DNA of 64,000 bases from an uncultured Bacteroides sp. (lineage in GTDB: Bacteria; Bacteroidota; Bacteroidia; Bacteroidales; Bacteroidaceae). Position numbers and translations under genes: made by a program. This document shows, piece by piece, positions 36,342 to 45,459 of this stretch. Each line of letters starts with the position of its first letter. Position 1 is the first letter of the stretch. The stretch lies in NCBI GenBank assembly GCA_900552645.1, contig USAN01000004.1, positions 62,001-126,000 on the forward strand. The letters run 5' to 3'. The notes beneath the pieces were generated by a model that was given only the letters and a program-made list of their open reading frames with translations, had not been told where the DNA came from and ran no database searches.

Positions 36342-37472
36342 TTATACGAACTCCAAATAATTCTCCCGATTTACCACATGAAACTCGGCATAGGGATAGG
36401 CTTCTTGGAAGGCTTTCGGTGCGGCCGGCATTTTATTTCCCCACTTGAACTCCAAGGCGGTAAGACTGTCGGCACTCTCCTCAATCAGGTCGATTTCCTG
36501 TTTGTCGTAGGTGCGCCAGAAATAGAACTCCCTGTGCAGTCCCTCATTGAAGTTCGCTTTGCGCCGCTCTCCGATGATGTAGTTCTCCCACAGCGCACCG
36601 ACATCCTGCCGAATGGCCAGCGGTGAGAAAGCCCCGATAATGGCATTGCGAATGCCGTTGTCGTAGAAGTACCACTTGCCAGCTTTTGTAACCTCCTTGC
36701 GTAGGTTACGCGAATAAGCCCCCAGACGATAGATAACGAAGACCTTTTCCAATAGGTCGAGGTATTTTTCAACGGTCGTCTTGCTCATGCCGAGTTGTTT
36801 ACCTAACTCTTCGTAAGAAACTTCGCTGCCCAACTGAAAAGCTATCAATCGCAGTAGATCGCGCATCTTGCTCGAATTTTTTAAGCCGTCAATTGCTAAG
36901 ATATCTTTAAGCAGGTATGCACCGACAATATCACGTAGGTAGTCTGTTTTACGTTCATAGTTCTCCATCATTACTACTTCGGGATAGGAACCGTAAATCA
37001 AGCGCGCTTCGAGGTTCTGGCGGGTTTCAAGTGCCGTTTCCGTCTGTGCGATTTCCCGTTGCGAGAATGGTGTAAGGAGAAATTGCGTACTGCGGCCGAC
37101 CAACGGTTCACCAGTCTTATTCAGCAAATCGAATGACGAAGAACCACTTGCCAAGACACTTATTCCCGGTATTTCATCAACTATCAACTTCAGAATACTA
37201 CCGATTTGTGGTATGTTCTGTGCCTCATCAATAGCCAGCAAATCAATACCATCCAATAAATGCCGATAATTGGCTATTGAGCGATTCTCCAATAGTGCTA
37301 ATGTGTCGTAGTCTTCGCCGTTGAGCATCATCGTCCTACCTGAATAGTTGTCCACAATTTTACGCATCATTACCGTTTTACCAACACGGCGAGCACCAAA
37401 AATCAGTACTGCTTTATTGGGCGCGATTCGTGCTGTAATCTTCTCTTGAAGTATTCTATTTACTGTTTCCAT
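36342..37472 (-). CDS. AAA ATPase with DUF4143 domain
   Basis: A 376-aa ATP-binding protein: Walker A GARRVGKTVMMRKI at residues 26-39, Walker B DLLAIDEAQNIPQIGS near 75-90, AAA_14 core to about 140, a winged-helix-like segment SYEELGKQLGMSKTTVEKYLDLLE near 215-240, and the DUF4143 nuclease-like fold at the C-terminus (EIDLIEES...LEFKWG). Common in accessory DNA of Bacteroidetes; function unsettled. It lies 16 bp upstream of the KAP gene in the same direction, so the two may form one cargo unit. A possible -7 box (TATCTTTG, minus strand) is at 37498-37491. Confidence 0.85.
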   Translation of the reverse strand: METVNRILQEKITARIAPNKAVLIFGARRVGKTVMMRKIVDNYSGRTMMLNGEDYDTLALLENRSIANYRHLLDGIDLLAIDEAQNIPQIGSILKLIVDEIPGISVLASGSSSFDLLNKTGEPLVGRSTQFLLTPFSQREIAQTETALETRQNLEARLIYGSYPEVVMMENYERKTDYLRDIVGAYLLKDILAIDGLKNSSKMRDLLRLIAFQLGSEVSYEELGKQLGMSKTTVEKYLDLLEKVFVIYRLGAYSRNLRKEVTKAGKWYFYDNGIRNAIIGAFSPLAIRQDVGALWENYIIGERRKANFNEGLHREFYFWRTYDKQEIDLIEESADSLTALEFKWGNKMPAAPKAFQEAYPYAEFHVVNRENYLEFV

Positions 37473-37723
37473 ACCTTATAAAATATAATGCAAAGATAAT
37501 CATATTTTTTAATTGGCGAATTTTACAAAAAAAACGGGCTATTAAATGGCGATTTTTACAACCACAATCTTATGGAAGTTGTTTCATTGTTTTTAGTAAT
37601 GATATATGTTCATACTATGATGACTCAATAATTTACCAGACATACGTTTCTGAAATTTGTCCTTATAGGAATGAAAAACTCACATATATTGTGCTAATTA
37701 ATATATAATTAAATGAAAATAAA
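37473..37723. other. AT-rich spacer with a possible promoter
   Basis: Contains the TATCTTTG box (minus strand 37498-37491) that could drive the ATPase cargo genes. Nothing else is recognised. Confidence 0.5.
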
Positions 37724-37750
37724 AAGACAGGATACGAGTATTCCTGTCTT
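37724..37750 (-). terminator. rteC terminator
   Basis: AAGACAGGA and TCCTGTCTT arms around a 9-nt loop; on the minus strand a T-run follows. It lies 23 bp after the rteC stop. Confidence 0.75.
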
Positions 37751-37772
37751 CTCATATGTAATGGATATTTTT

Positions 37773-38378
37773 TTATTTTCTCATCCGCTCCAACTCCTCA
37801 TCACGCAACATTCTCTCGTTCAGTTTTTCCTGCATCCTGTCAATGAAATAGGTGCGGCTTTCGTTCTTCCGGCGTTTGATATCAGTGTAGAAGCGGTAGC
37901 AGTCTTTAGAATCAACCCCGAATATCTTATAGAGAAGTGGGGCGAGCTGTTTGAGCGGCATATTGCCGTTGTTGATGCAGCCCATCACGTCTATGCCGTA
38001 GATAAGTTCCACGAGGTCGATGGCATTGCCCGTCCATTGAAGAAGGCTGGCGGTGGTTTCTGTTGCGTTGTTGGCGGATATTAGTGGTGGCACTTGGGGC
38101 GTGGCAAGGAATTTCTGCATCTTTCTTACGAAAGACAGAGCCTTGCTGACGTAGGCGGCAATCTCTCTTTTTTCTTCTGACAGATTACGTACGGGATGGT
38201 GCTGCAACTCGATTTCGATGTAGGCAAGCGCGATGACGGTAAGGTTCATGTCCATGCCGCCGTTGCACAGTTCGATCACTTGGGTGGCGAAAGCCGTGTA
38301 TGCCGTTTCCATATTGCAGTCGCCGGCTTCGTTTATCAGGCGGAAAAAGTCGGTTTCCGCCAGCAAGAAATAATTCAT
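37773..38378 (-). CDS. rteC: RteC regulatory protein
   Basis: A 201-aa protein from ATG 38378 (MNYFLLAETDFFRLINEAGD); the frame is open 21 codons further but similarity begins here. The C-terminal half (YGIDVMGCINNGNMPLKQLAPLLYKIFGVDSKDCYRFYTDIKRR) is the RteC winged-helix-like DNA-binding region. In CTnDOT, RteC is made when RteB is active and binds upstream of xis2c to switch on excision. In this element rteB is missing, so how rteC is controlled is open. Confidence 0.93.
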   Translation of the reverse strand: MNYFLLAETDFFRLINEAGDCNMETAYTAFATQVIELCNGGMDMNLTVIALAYIEIELQHHPVRNLSEEKREIAAYVSKALSFVRKMQKFLATPQVPPLISANNATETTASLLQWTGNAIDLVELIYGIDVMGCINNGNMPLKQLAPLLYKIFGVDSKDCYRFYTDIKRRKNESRTYFIDRMQEKLNERMLRDEELERMRK

Positions 38379-38461
38379 GGTTCTGTCAATTTTGAAAATT
38401 ACACTTTGTTTTCTGCGTGCGCACATGAATATAATTGGCAAAAAACGCGGCAGAAAATAAA

Positions 38462-38496
38462 AAATCCAACACTCAATTTTACAAAGTGCTGGATTT
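38462..38496 (-). terminator. Terminator after the RibD-like gene
   Basis: Arms AAATCCAaCACT (38462 onward) and AGTGCTGGATTT (38485-38496), followed on the minus strand by a T-run. It separates the RibD-like gene from rteC, suggesting separate transcripts. Confidence 0.6.
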
Positions 38497-38616
38497 CAGA
38501 GGTATAAAATTCAGTATTTTTTCACAAGGACAAATTATCTCCGACTTAAATTGTTTGTAATCGGAACATTTATTCTATTCCTGAAAATAGAAATGTATGC
38601 TTGCCGCACATTTTGG

Positions 38617-39039
38617 CTATCTTGCTTTTTTATCAAGGATATAGATAATGCGACATACACCGTTGGGATAGCTTTTCAAAGAGGAAAGCGTCCAGTGTTG
38701 CTCTGGCAGAGCCGACTTAAAAAAATGTCGTCCGCTTCCGGATATGAAAGGAACGGTGTATAGTATGATTTCATCCACAGCGTGCATCCGCAGCAGTCCG
38801 TTTATATAGTCTGCCGTGTCCGGTGTGGCTTCCGCGAGGTAACGGATGTTTGTGCAGTCTTTTCTCCATTCGTGCAGCATTGAAATGGAATAGTCCGGTG
38901 TCACACGGTAAAAGGCTTTCTTCCTGATTTCATCAAGACCGCAACGGTCAAGGCACAAATCCTGATGTGCTTTATCATATAACTCTGAAGAAAGACATCC
39001 GTCCATCGTCAGTACGGCGAGAATCTGAACTTTACCCAT
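38617..39039 (-). CDS. RibD C-terminal/dihydrofolate-reductase-like protein
   Basis: A 140-aa protein whose C-terminal part, VDEIILYTVPFISGSGRHFFKSALPEQHW, is the typical end of the RibD reductase/DHFR-like fold, and whose start (VQILAVLTMDGCLSSE) is the first strand. It is shorter than usual (about 180-200 aa) and lacks part of the middle, so enzyme activity is uncertain. Genes like this often accompany rteC in tet(Q) elements. The minus-strand promoter region contains a TATCTTTG box at 39296-39289. Confidence 0.75.
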   Translation of the reverse strand: MGKVQILAVLTMDGCLSSELYDKAHQDLCLDRCGLDEIRKKAFYRVTPDYSISMLHEWRKDCTNIRYLAEATPDTADYINGLLRMHAVDEIILYTVPFISGSGRHFFKSALPEQHWTLSSLKSYPNGVCRIIYILDKKAR

Positions 39040-39340
39040 AATCGTTTCCTTTCGTTAGGCAAGGGTAAAAAAGTAGCGTGCAATTCACACTACCTTCAAG
39101 CGATGGCTCTGGTAAAGCCTTTACGGAGAGTACGTGAATGCACGCTATGCGTAAGCATAGCATAAGCATCACGCAATCGTCTCCGTAGTTCCAATTTACC
39201 AGATTTTCGCTTGAAACGCCTTGCGGTCTTATCCTATATGTTGGCGGCGAAAAGCTCCTGCCAATCGCCGTTTTTCTCAAATGTTATGCAAAGATAGCCA
39301 AATTCAGTGAATTACGGGCTATGATTGCTTGAATTTATAT
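39040..39340 (-). promoter_or_regulatory. Leader region of the RibD-like gene
   Basis: No gene. It contains a -7 box (TATCTTTG on the minus strand, 39296-39289) and, in the predicted about 240-nt leader, a perfect hairpin GCTATGC-GTAA-GCATAGC at 39144-39161. The long structured leader suggests post-initiation control. The foreign macA' fragment ends at the upstream edge (39341). Confidence 0.55.
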
Positions 39341-39592
39341 TTAATCTCCTATGCGCACTTTATCTCCTATCGAAACATTAATCTTGTCCAGGACTCCCGA
39401 TATCTGCGATTTTATTTCGATCTCCTTCATCGGAAAAACATTGCCGGATATGTTTATTTCCTCTTTGATCTCGCGATATTGTGGTTGTGTAGTTTCGTAA
39501 ATTGCCTTTGTACCTCTTAGCGAAGAACGAAAAGCAACAAATGCCAGTGTGGCGGAAAAGATGCAAATTAATATAATCTTAAATGTCTTCAT
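39341..39592 (-). pseudogene. Truncated membrane fusion protein (macA'-like)
   Basis: An 83-codon remnant: membrane anchor MKTFKIILICIFSATLAFVAF followed by the opening of the HlyD/MacA barrel-sandwich domain (INISGNVFPMKEIEIKSQIS). Normal family members are about 350-450 aa, so more than three quarters is missing. The stop comes where the sequence passes into the RibD-like leader region, indicating a recombination joint. It overlaps the end of the permease fragment. Confidence 0.75.
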
Positions 39593-40640
39593 TATCCTAT
39601 ATTTTCGTTTCTAATGGCGTCAATGGGTTGTATAACAGATGCTTTCATAGCCGGAAATGCTCCGGCAATGACACCGGACAAAATCAAGATAACCAAAGCG
39701 AGAACAGCTACATTTATATCTATTTCTGCATGCTTTATCATTGTCGCGTGACGGGCGCTTTCGAGCAACCAATTTATAATCTCAAGAATAGCTGCACCTG
39801 ATATCAATCCGATGATACCGGAGATTACAGTTATGATGACAGATTCCGTCAGCATTAACACAAGAATGGATTTAGGAGTTGCTCCTACAGCCTTACGGAT
39901 GCCTATTTCGCTACTCCTTTCTTTGATCACGACAAACATGATGTTGCTTACTCCAACAATACCACTTATCAGAAAACAAATTCCTACGATCCAGATAAAC
40001 ATTTTCAATCCATCAAAGAGTCCCTCAAAAGCAGATGTTTGTGTCTCAAAATTGATTATCTGTAAGGCTTGCTTATCAGAATAAGCAAATTGGTATTTAT
40101 TAGCGATGAAGGCTCTCAGCTCATTCTCAAATCGCTTGGAATCAACTTCTTTGTTCAGATATAAACAGAAAGCGCGCAATGGAGTCTTATTGTCAATACA
40201 GTTTATGTAACTTGAGAAGGGCACATATACCGAATTGATTTCCGAAGCGCTGAAAATATCATCATTCTTTAGTACGCCTATCACCTTAAAATCAATACCG
40301 GCAATGTTGATCGACTTACCCAACGCTTTTTGATTATTAAATAAGGTCGTACTGACATTTTCGCCGATAATGGTAACATTACGGGTATTCTCGTCATCTC
40401 CTTTATTAAAATATCGTCCATCTTCGTTGATTTTAAGTATCTTAATTCCCATATAGTTTTCATTGATTCCTATAATCTTAAAAAGTCCGCTTTTAGCTTT
40501 ATTCATCACTTGCGAATAAGGTCCTGTTATTTCAGGCGAAATAGCTTTTATCCCCGGGAACTGTTTCTTTATGCGGTTAAGAAAATGCAAATCGAAATGC
40601 AATTGTTCCCCTTCTCTGATATTCTTATACTTCACCCAGA
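39592..40640 (-). pseudogene. ABC transporter permease fragment (macB'/FtsX-like), N-terminus missing
   Basis: About 347 codons of a MacB-type permease: periplasmic domain (VTIIGENVSTTLFNNQKALGK) and three C-terminal membrane helices including ISGIVGVSNIMFVVIKERSSEIGIRKAVGATP, the FtsX signature. The first membrane helix and the start are missing; the frame runs into rteA' sequence at about 40640, and no ATG is in place (only GTG at 40635). AT-rich codon use differs from the efflux operon upstream. With macA', it looks like an internal slice of an unrelated ABC efflux operon. Confidence 0.75.
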
Positions 40641-40865
40641 ATCCTCATCATTCCATACCATGACGGATTCACCATAAGTTACTAACGTGGTCACATAGCG
40701 GTGTGTGGTATTGATATTGTGCTGGGTTTGAAAAATAGCGATTGATTCATTCTCTATTTTCTGTACACGACTACGCTCGTGCAGAACAATAGCGACCATG
40801 CTGCCAATGATCGCCATTAAAAGAAAGTATCCTATAAATATTTTATGCTGCAAAAGTATTTTCAT
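40632..40865 (-). pseudogene. rteA: Truncated rteA (sensor kinase N-terminus)
   Basis: A 77-codon frame starting MKILLQHKIFIGYFLLMAI, recalled as the start of RteA, the tetracycline-response sensor kinase of CTnDOT. Only the first membrane helix and the beginning of the sensory part remain; the frame ends at a joint with the permease fragment (about 40640). No histidine kinase domain and no rteB follow. The identification rests on memory of the family and on its place downstream of the tet(Q) operon. Confidence 0.7.
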
Positions 40866-40986
40866 TGGCTTGATATTTTACAATCCAAATATTGCTTTCG
40901 TACAATATCTACATGCGGCAGAATCACGAAAAATATCCGAGATGAATAACACTAATAATAATTTCAAATTTTTCTATTTATTGCAG
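40866..40986. other. Spacer between efflux operon and rteA remnant
   Basis: 121 bp, AT-rich, no gene. It probably marks the right-hand joint of the inserted efflux operon with original tetQ-rteA sequence. Confidence 0.5.
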
Positions 40987-42345
40987 TTACATTCCTCCTC
41001 CCAACACATGATAAAGTTTGATTACACTTTGTATGCGTTCAAAACGAGTTTGTAGCTGTTGCACTTCCGCTTCGAGAAGAGACTGTTGGGCGGTCAACAC
41101 TTCCAGATAGGTGGCATTGGAATGACGCATAAGCGATTCTGTCTTTCGCACAGCATCGCATAATGTTTCAACCTGTCGAGCATTGATTTCAATTTGCGAT
41201 TTTGCCGTCTGCCATGCAGTCAGAGCATCGTTCACTTCTTTTCCAGCGTTCAGCAATGATTGCCGGAACAACAGTTTGGCTTCTTCCTGACGGCTTTTGG
41301 CTATCTTCAAGTTGGCGATGTTTGTGCCCCGGTTGAATAAGGGCTGTGTCAGGGAACCGATGGCATTGAGCAACCATTGTCCGGGATTTACGATTACGCC
41401 ACCGCCGTTATTAGTCCATCCAAGAGTCCCCGAGAGGGTAATATTGGGATAGAAGGCGGCACGAGCCGCATTGGTGGCGTAGAACGCCTGCGCCAGTTCC
41501 ATTTCAGCCTGACGCACGTCGGGACGGTTGGAAAGCAGTTGCAAAGGGACTCCAATCGAGACAGTATCGGGGAAAGCAGCCTCGGCCAGATTACTTCGTC
41601 CAATCGAGTGTGACGGCATGGCAAGTATCGCAGACAGGGCATTTTCTGTTTCGGAAATACTCTTGCGTATGGATAACAGGGATGCTTCGAGTCGCATCAC
41701 GTTCGCCTTTGCCTGCAATACGCCGGCTTCGTTTGATTTCCCCACTTTTTTCAACGCTTCAAGAGTACGTACGGTAGTCCGCCAGTTCTCCAAAGTCCGG
41801 TTACTTATTGCCATTTGTGCGTCAAGCATGGCAAGGGTGTAGTAACTGTCTGCAATAGTGGCGACAAGCTGTGTCTGTACGGCCTGCCGGTAGGCACGGC
41901 TTCCTTGTAACGCGGCGGCTGCACCACGCTTTGCCGCCGTAAGTTTGCCGAAGATGTCCAGTTCCCAGCTTGCCGACGCTCCCACATTATATGTCTTTGC
42001 CGTTGCTCCGTCATGTTTATTGGCATTACCTTCGGCAGTCAGTCCCAGTGATGGAAGATATGATAGTCTGGCAGTCATCAGGACGGCTTCTGTCGCTTCC
42101 ACGCGTAACCGTGCCACATTGAGGTCTGTGTTCCGTTCAAGTCCGGTTTCAATCAAGGACTGGAGTTTCGGGTCGGTAAACATTTCCCGCCACGACAGGG
42201 ACGCGATGGTCGTTGTATCAATGTCCGCCGGTACGTCCCGATACAGATTCTCCGTTGAGAGGTCAGGACGATGATACCGGCTGTATGTGCCACAACCGGC
42301 AAACATCCATCCTGACAATATGATATATATTACTGTCTTCTTCAT
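40987..42345 (-). CDS. Outer-membrane efflux channel (NodT/OprM family)
   Basis: A 452-aa lipoprotein channel: signal MKKTVIYIILSGWMFAGCGTY with the lipobox Cys at residue 18, then RYHRPDLSTENLYRD and two repeated helical-hairpin/strand units. WELDIFGKLTAAKRGA and LLSNRPDVRQAEMELAQAF are family signatures. It forms the outer part of the tripartite pump. ATG directly follows the RND stop, so it is co-translated. Fourth gene of the tet(Q) transcription unit. Confidence 0.92.
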   Translation of the reverse strand: MKKTVIYIILSGWMFAGCGTYSRYHRPDLSTENLYRDVPADIDTTTIASLSWREMFTDPKLQSLIETGLERNTDLNVARLRVEATEAVLMTARLSYLPSLGLTAEGNANKHDGATAKTYNVGASASWELDIFGKLTAAKRGAAAALQGSRAYRQAVQTQLVATIADSYYTLAMLDAQMAISNRTLENWRTTVRTLEALKKVGKSNEAGVLQAKANVMRLEASLLSIRKSISETENALSAILAMPSHSIGRSNLAEAAFPDTVSIGVPLQLLSNRPDVRQAEMELAQAFYATNAARAAFYPNITLSGTLGWTNNGGGVIVNPGQWLLNAIGSLTQPLFNRGTNIANLKIAKSRQEEAKLLFRQSLLNAGKEVNDALTAWQTAKSQIEINARQVETLCDAVRKTESLMRHSNATYLEVLTAQQSLLEAEVQQLQTRFERIQSVIKLYHVLGGGM

Positions 42346-45300
42346 TTAATTATGCTTAACACGTTCTTGAATATATTGGAATACAATAAACAATGACGGC
42401 ACAAGGAACAACAGAGCCAAAGTACCGACAATCATTCCACCGATTACACCTGTGGCAAGCGAACGGCTGCCGTTGGCACCCACTCCGTGCGCCATCATCA
42501 GCGGGACAAGACCGAACACCATGGACAGCACAGTCATCAATATAGGGCGCAGGCGGACTTTTGCCGCACTGTATGCTGCCTGTGCCAGCGTCATGCCTTC
42601 CGACCGCCGCTTGCCGGCGTATTCGGTAAGCAGGATGGCGGTCTTGGCAAGCAGGCCGATAATCATGATTAATCCGGTCTGCATGTAGATGTTGTTCTCC
42701 AGACCGAAGAGCCACGCAAACAGGAAACTGCCCATTAGTCCGCAAGGCACCGACAACAGAACCGCGAAGGGTATGAACACGCTCTCATACAAGGCGCACA
42801 GAATCAGATAGACCAGAACCATGCAGAGCAGGAATATAAGCGTGGCATTGTTGGTCGTCTTGCTTTCCTCACGCGAAATGCCGCCAAACTCGTATGTGTA
42901 ATTTGACGGAAGCACTTCACGTGCCGTCTCGCCGATGGCTTCGAGCACCTGCCCTGAACTGTAACCCTGCGCCGGCGACCCGCTAATCGAGATGGCGTTG
43001 AACAGGTTGAAACGGGTGAGGTCTGACGGGCCGTTGGTCTTGGTCAGGCGCACGAACCGGCTCAAAGGCGACATGCCGCCATCGGAGGCGCGCACATACA
43101 TGTGGTGCAGGGATTCCGCATTCACACGATATTCCGCCGGAGCCTGCATGGTCACATGGTAGAGCTTGGAGAACCGGTTAAAGTCGGAAACATATTGTCC
43201 GGTATAATAGCCCGACAATGTGGAAAGCACATCTGCGGGCGACACACCCGACTGCTCACATTTGGCGGCATCGATATCCACCCAGTATTGCGGATAGTCC
43301 GTGGCAAAGGAGGAATAGACTTCGCCGATTTCGGGTCGTTGCGACAAGGCTTCGACAAACTTGTCCGCCTCTTCCTTGAAAGCGGCGATGTTTCCGCCCG
43401 CCTTGTCCTGCAAATAAAGCTCGAAACCGTTTCCCATGCCGTACCCGGCAATCATCGGAGGCGACATGGCGAACACCGTGGCATCGGGAATATCTGAAGT
43501 GGCGGCATAAATCTTTCCGATGACATCATTCACCGACTGCCCCTCTCCCTTACGATCCTCCCAGTCTTTGAGTGTCACGAAATACATCGCCTGCGAGGGA
43601 CCGGAACCGCTGAAAGAGAAACCGGCTACCGCACCGCTGTATTCAATCTCGCCGATGCTGTCGAGACGGCTGTTGATACGCTCCATCACCTTACTTGTCT
43701 GAGCCATGGATGTGCCGGGCTTCGTGTTCATGCTCACCATGACCGTCCCGGTGTCCTCTTCGGGAATAAGTCCCGTCTTTGTGACATTGACCAGCAGCAC
43801 CAGCAACCCGAAAGAAATGCTTATGATGCTCCACAACAGCCATCGGCGATGGATAATGAACATCACTCCACGTACATAGCGTCGGCTCAGACTGTCGAAG
43901 ACGGCATTGAACGCTTTACGGAAACGGGCTGCAAAATTGTTCTTAGTGTTGCCCTGCTCATCGATATAGGGTTTCAGCAGCAGCGCGCAAAGTGCCGGTG
44001 AGAGTGTGAAGGCATTGACTGCCGAGATTCCCACGGCAACAGCCATCGTGATACCGAACTGCGTGTAGAACGCTCCCGAAGTCCCGCCCATCATGGCTAC
44101 GGGGAAAAACACTGCCATAAAGATTATGGTAGAGGTCAGGATAGCCGACGAAACGCCTTTCATGGCATCATCAGCCGCGAGAACTGCTGATTGATAGCCC
44201 TCATCGAACTTCGCCTGCACCGCTTCCACCACCACAATGGCATCATCGACCACGGTTCCGATGGCAAGCACAAGCGCGAACAGGGTGAGCAGGTTGATGG
44301 AGAATCCAATCATGGACATCACGGCAAATGTGCCGATGATGGAAACGAAGATGGATATGGTAGGGATAAGCGTTGACTTGATGTCCTGCAAGAACACATA
44401 CACCACCACGATGACCAGAAGTATCGCTTCCAATAAGGTGCGGAGGACAGAGTGGATGGAGGCATACAGGAACTTGTTGGTATCGGTAAGCACCACGAAT
44501 TCCGTCCCTTCGGGCAAGTCCCGGCTAAGGTCGTCAAGCACTTCGTGAATCTCCTTGATGGTGCTTGATGCATTGGACCCGGCTTTCTGGTTGATGAGCA
44601 TCATAGCTGCCGGATGCCCGTTCACCTCGGAGGAATAGTTGTAGTATTCATCGCCCAGTTCCACATCGGCAACCTCTTTCAACCGAAGCACATTGCCGCC
44701 CGGCAGTGACTTGACGACCAGCTCACCGAACTCTTCCGCTCCGGACAAGCGTCCGCGGTATTTCATCGTGTATTCATTGGCGGTAGGATGATTGGCACCG
44801 AAGGAGCCGGTGGCGGCCTCGATGTTCTGTCGTGCAAGTACGGCAGAGATGTCATCGGGGATAAGCCCGTATTGCGCCATCTTGTCGGGACGCAGCCAAA
44901 GTCGCATGCTGTAGTTGGAACCGAACAACTGTGCCTTTCCCACGCCGCTGATACGTTTCAGCCTCGGCTCGACATTGATTTTCACGTAATTGCTCAGGAA
45001 GGTCTGGTCGAAGCGGTCATCGGGCGAATAGAGCGCGAAAGTCATCAGTTCGGCATTCTGCTGCTTTTCAGTGGTGACACCGGTCTTGGTGGCTTCCGCC
45101 GGAAGTTGGCTCAGTGCGCCGTTCACGCGGTTCTGCACGTTTACCGCCGCCATGTCCGCGTTGGTTCCCTGTTTGAAATAGATGTTGATGGAAGCATCTC
45201 CCGTATTCGATGCCGTGGAAGTCATATAGGTCATGTCTTCCACTCCGTTGATGGCTTCTTCCAGAGGGGTTATCACTGCCTTCTGCACGGTTTCAGCGTT

Positions 45301-45459
45301 TGCTCCCGGATAAGTTGCGAATACGTTGATGGTCGGAGGTGCGATGTCGGGGTATTGTTCCACCGGCAAGGAAAACATGGAAATCATGCCCAACAGTACA
45401 ATCACCACCGAGATAACGCCCGAAAACACCGGGCGGTCTATAAAAAATCGCAGGTTCAT
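42346..45459 (-). CDS. RND (HAE1) multidrug efflux transporter
   Basis: A 1,037-aa inner-membrane pump with the AcrB-type layout: N-terminal FIDRPVFSGVISVVIVLLG, a large periplasmic loop, TM4 with the proton-relay pair Asp-Asp in LAIGTVVDDAIVVVEAV, a second periplasmic loop, and a TM10-region lysine in IIGLLAKTAILLTEYA. All key residues are present and length is normal. It is more GC-rich than tet(Q), suggesting a different origin. The start overlaps the adaptor stop. Substrates cannot be read from sequence; tetracyclines are a natural hypothesis because of the operon. Confidence 0.95.
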   Translation of the reverse strand: MNLRFFIDRPVFSGVISVVIVLLGMISMFSLPVEQYPDIAPPTINVFATYPGANAETVQKAVITPLEEAINGVEDMTYMTSTASNTGDASINIYFKQGTNADMAAVNVQNRVNGALSQLPAEATKTGVTTEKQQNAELMTFALYSPDDRFDQTFLSNYVKINVEPRLKRISGVGKAQLFGSNYSMRLWLRPDKMAQYGLIPDDISAVLARQNIEAATGSFGANHPTANEYTMKYRGRLSGAEEFGELVVKSLPGGNVLRLKEVADVELGDEYYNYSSEVNGHPAAMMLINQKAGSNASSTIKEIHEVLDDLSRDLPEGTEFVVLTDTNKFLYASIHSVLRTLLEAILLVIVVVYVFLQDIKSTLIPTISIFVSIIGTFAVMSMIGFSINLLTLFALVLAIGTVVDDAIVVVEAVQAKFDEGYQSAVLAADDAMKGVSSAILTSTIIFMAVFFPVAMMGGTSGAFYTQFGITMAVAVGISAVNAFTLSPALCALLLKPYIDEQGNTKNNFAARFRKAFNAVFDSLSRRYVRGVMFIIHRRWLLWSIISISFGLLVLLVNVTKTGLIPEEDTGTVMVSMNTKPGTSMAQTSKVMERINSRLDSIGEIEYSGAVAGFSFSGSGPSQAMYFVTLKDWEDRKGEGQSVNDVIGKIYAATSDIPDATVFAMSPPMIAGYGMGNGFELYLQDKAGGNIAAFKEEADKFVEALSQRPEIGEVYSSFATDYPQYWVDIDAAKCEQSGVSPADVLSTLSGYYTGQYVSDFNRFSKLYHVTMQAPAEYRVNAESLHHMYVRASDGGMSPLSRFVRLTKTNGPSDLTRFNLFNAISISGSPAQGYSSGQVLEAIGETAREVLPSNYTYEFGGISREESKTTNNATLIFLLCMVLVYLILCALYESVFIPFAVLLSVPCGLMGSFLFAWLFGLENNIYMQTGLIMIIGLLAKTAILLTEYAGKRRSEGMTLAQAAYSAAKVRLRPILMTVLSMVFGLVPLMMAHGVGANGSRSLATGVIGGMIVGTLALLFLVPSLFIVFQYIQERVKHN

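Noticed and set aside
39032..39280. 82-codon minus-strand frame overlapping the RibD-like start.
   Set aside because: It lies in the structured leader, crosses the GCTATGC hairpin and has no similarity; more likely untranslated.
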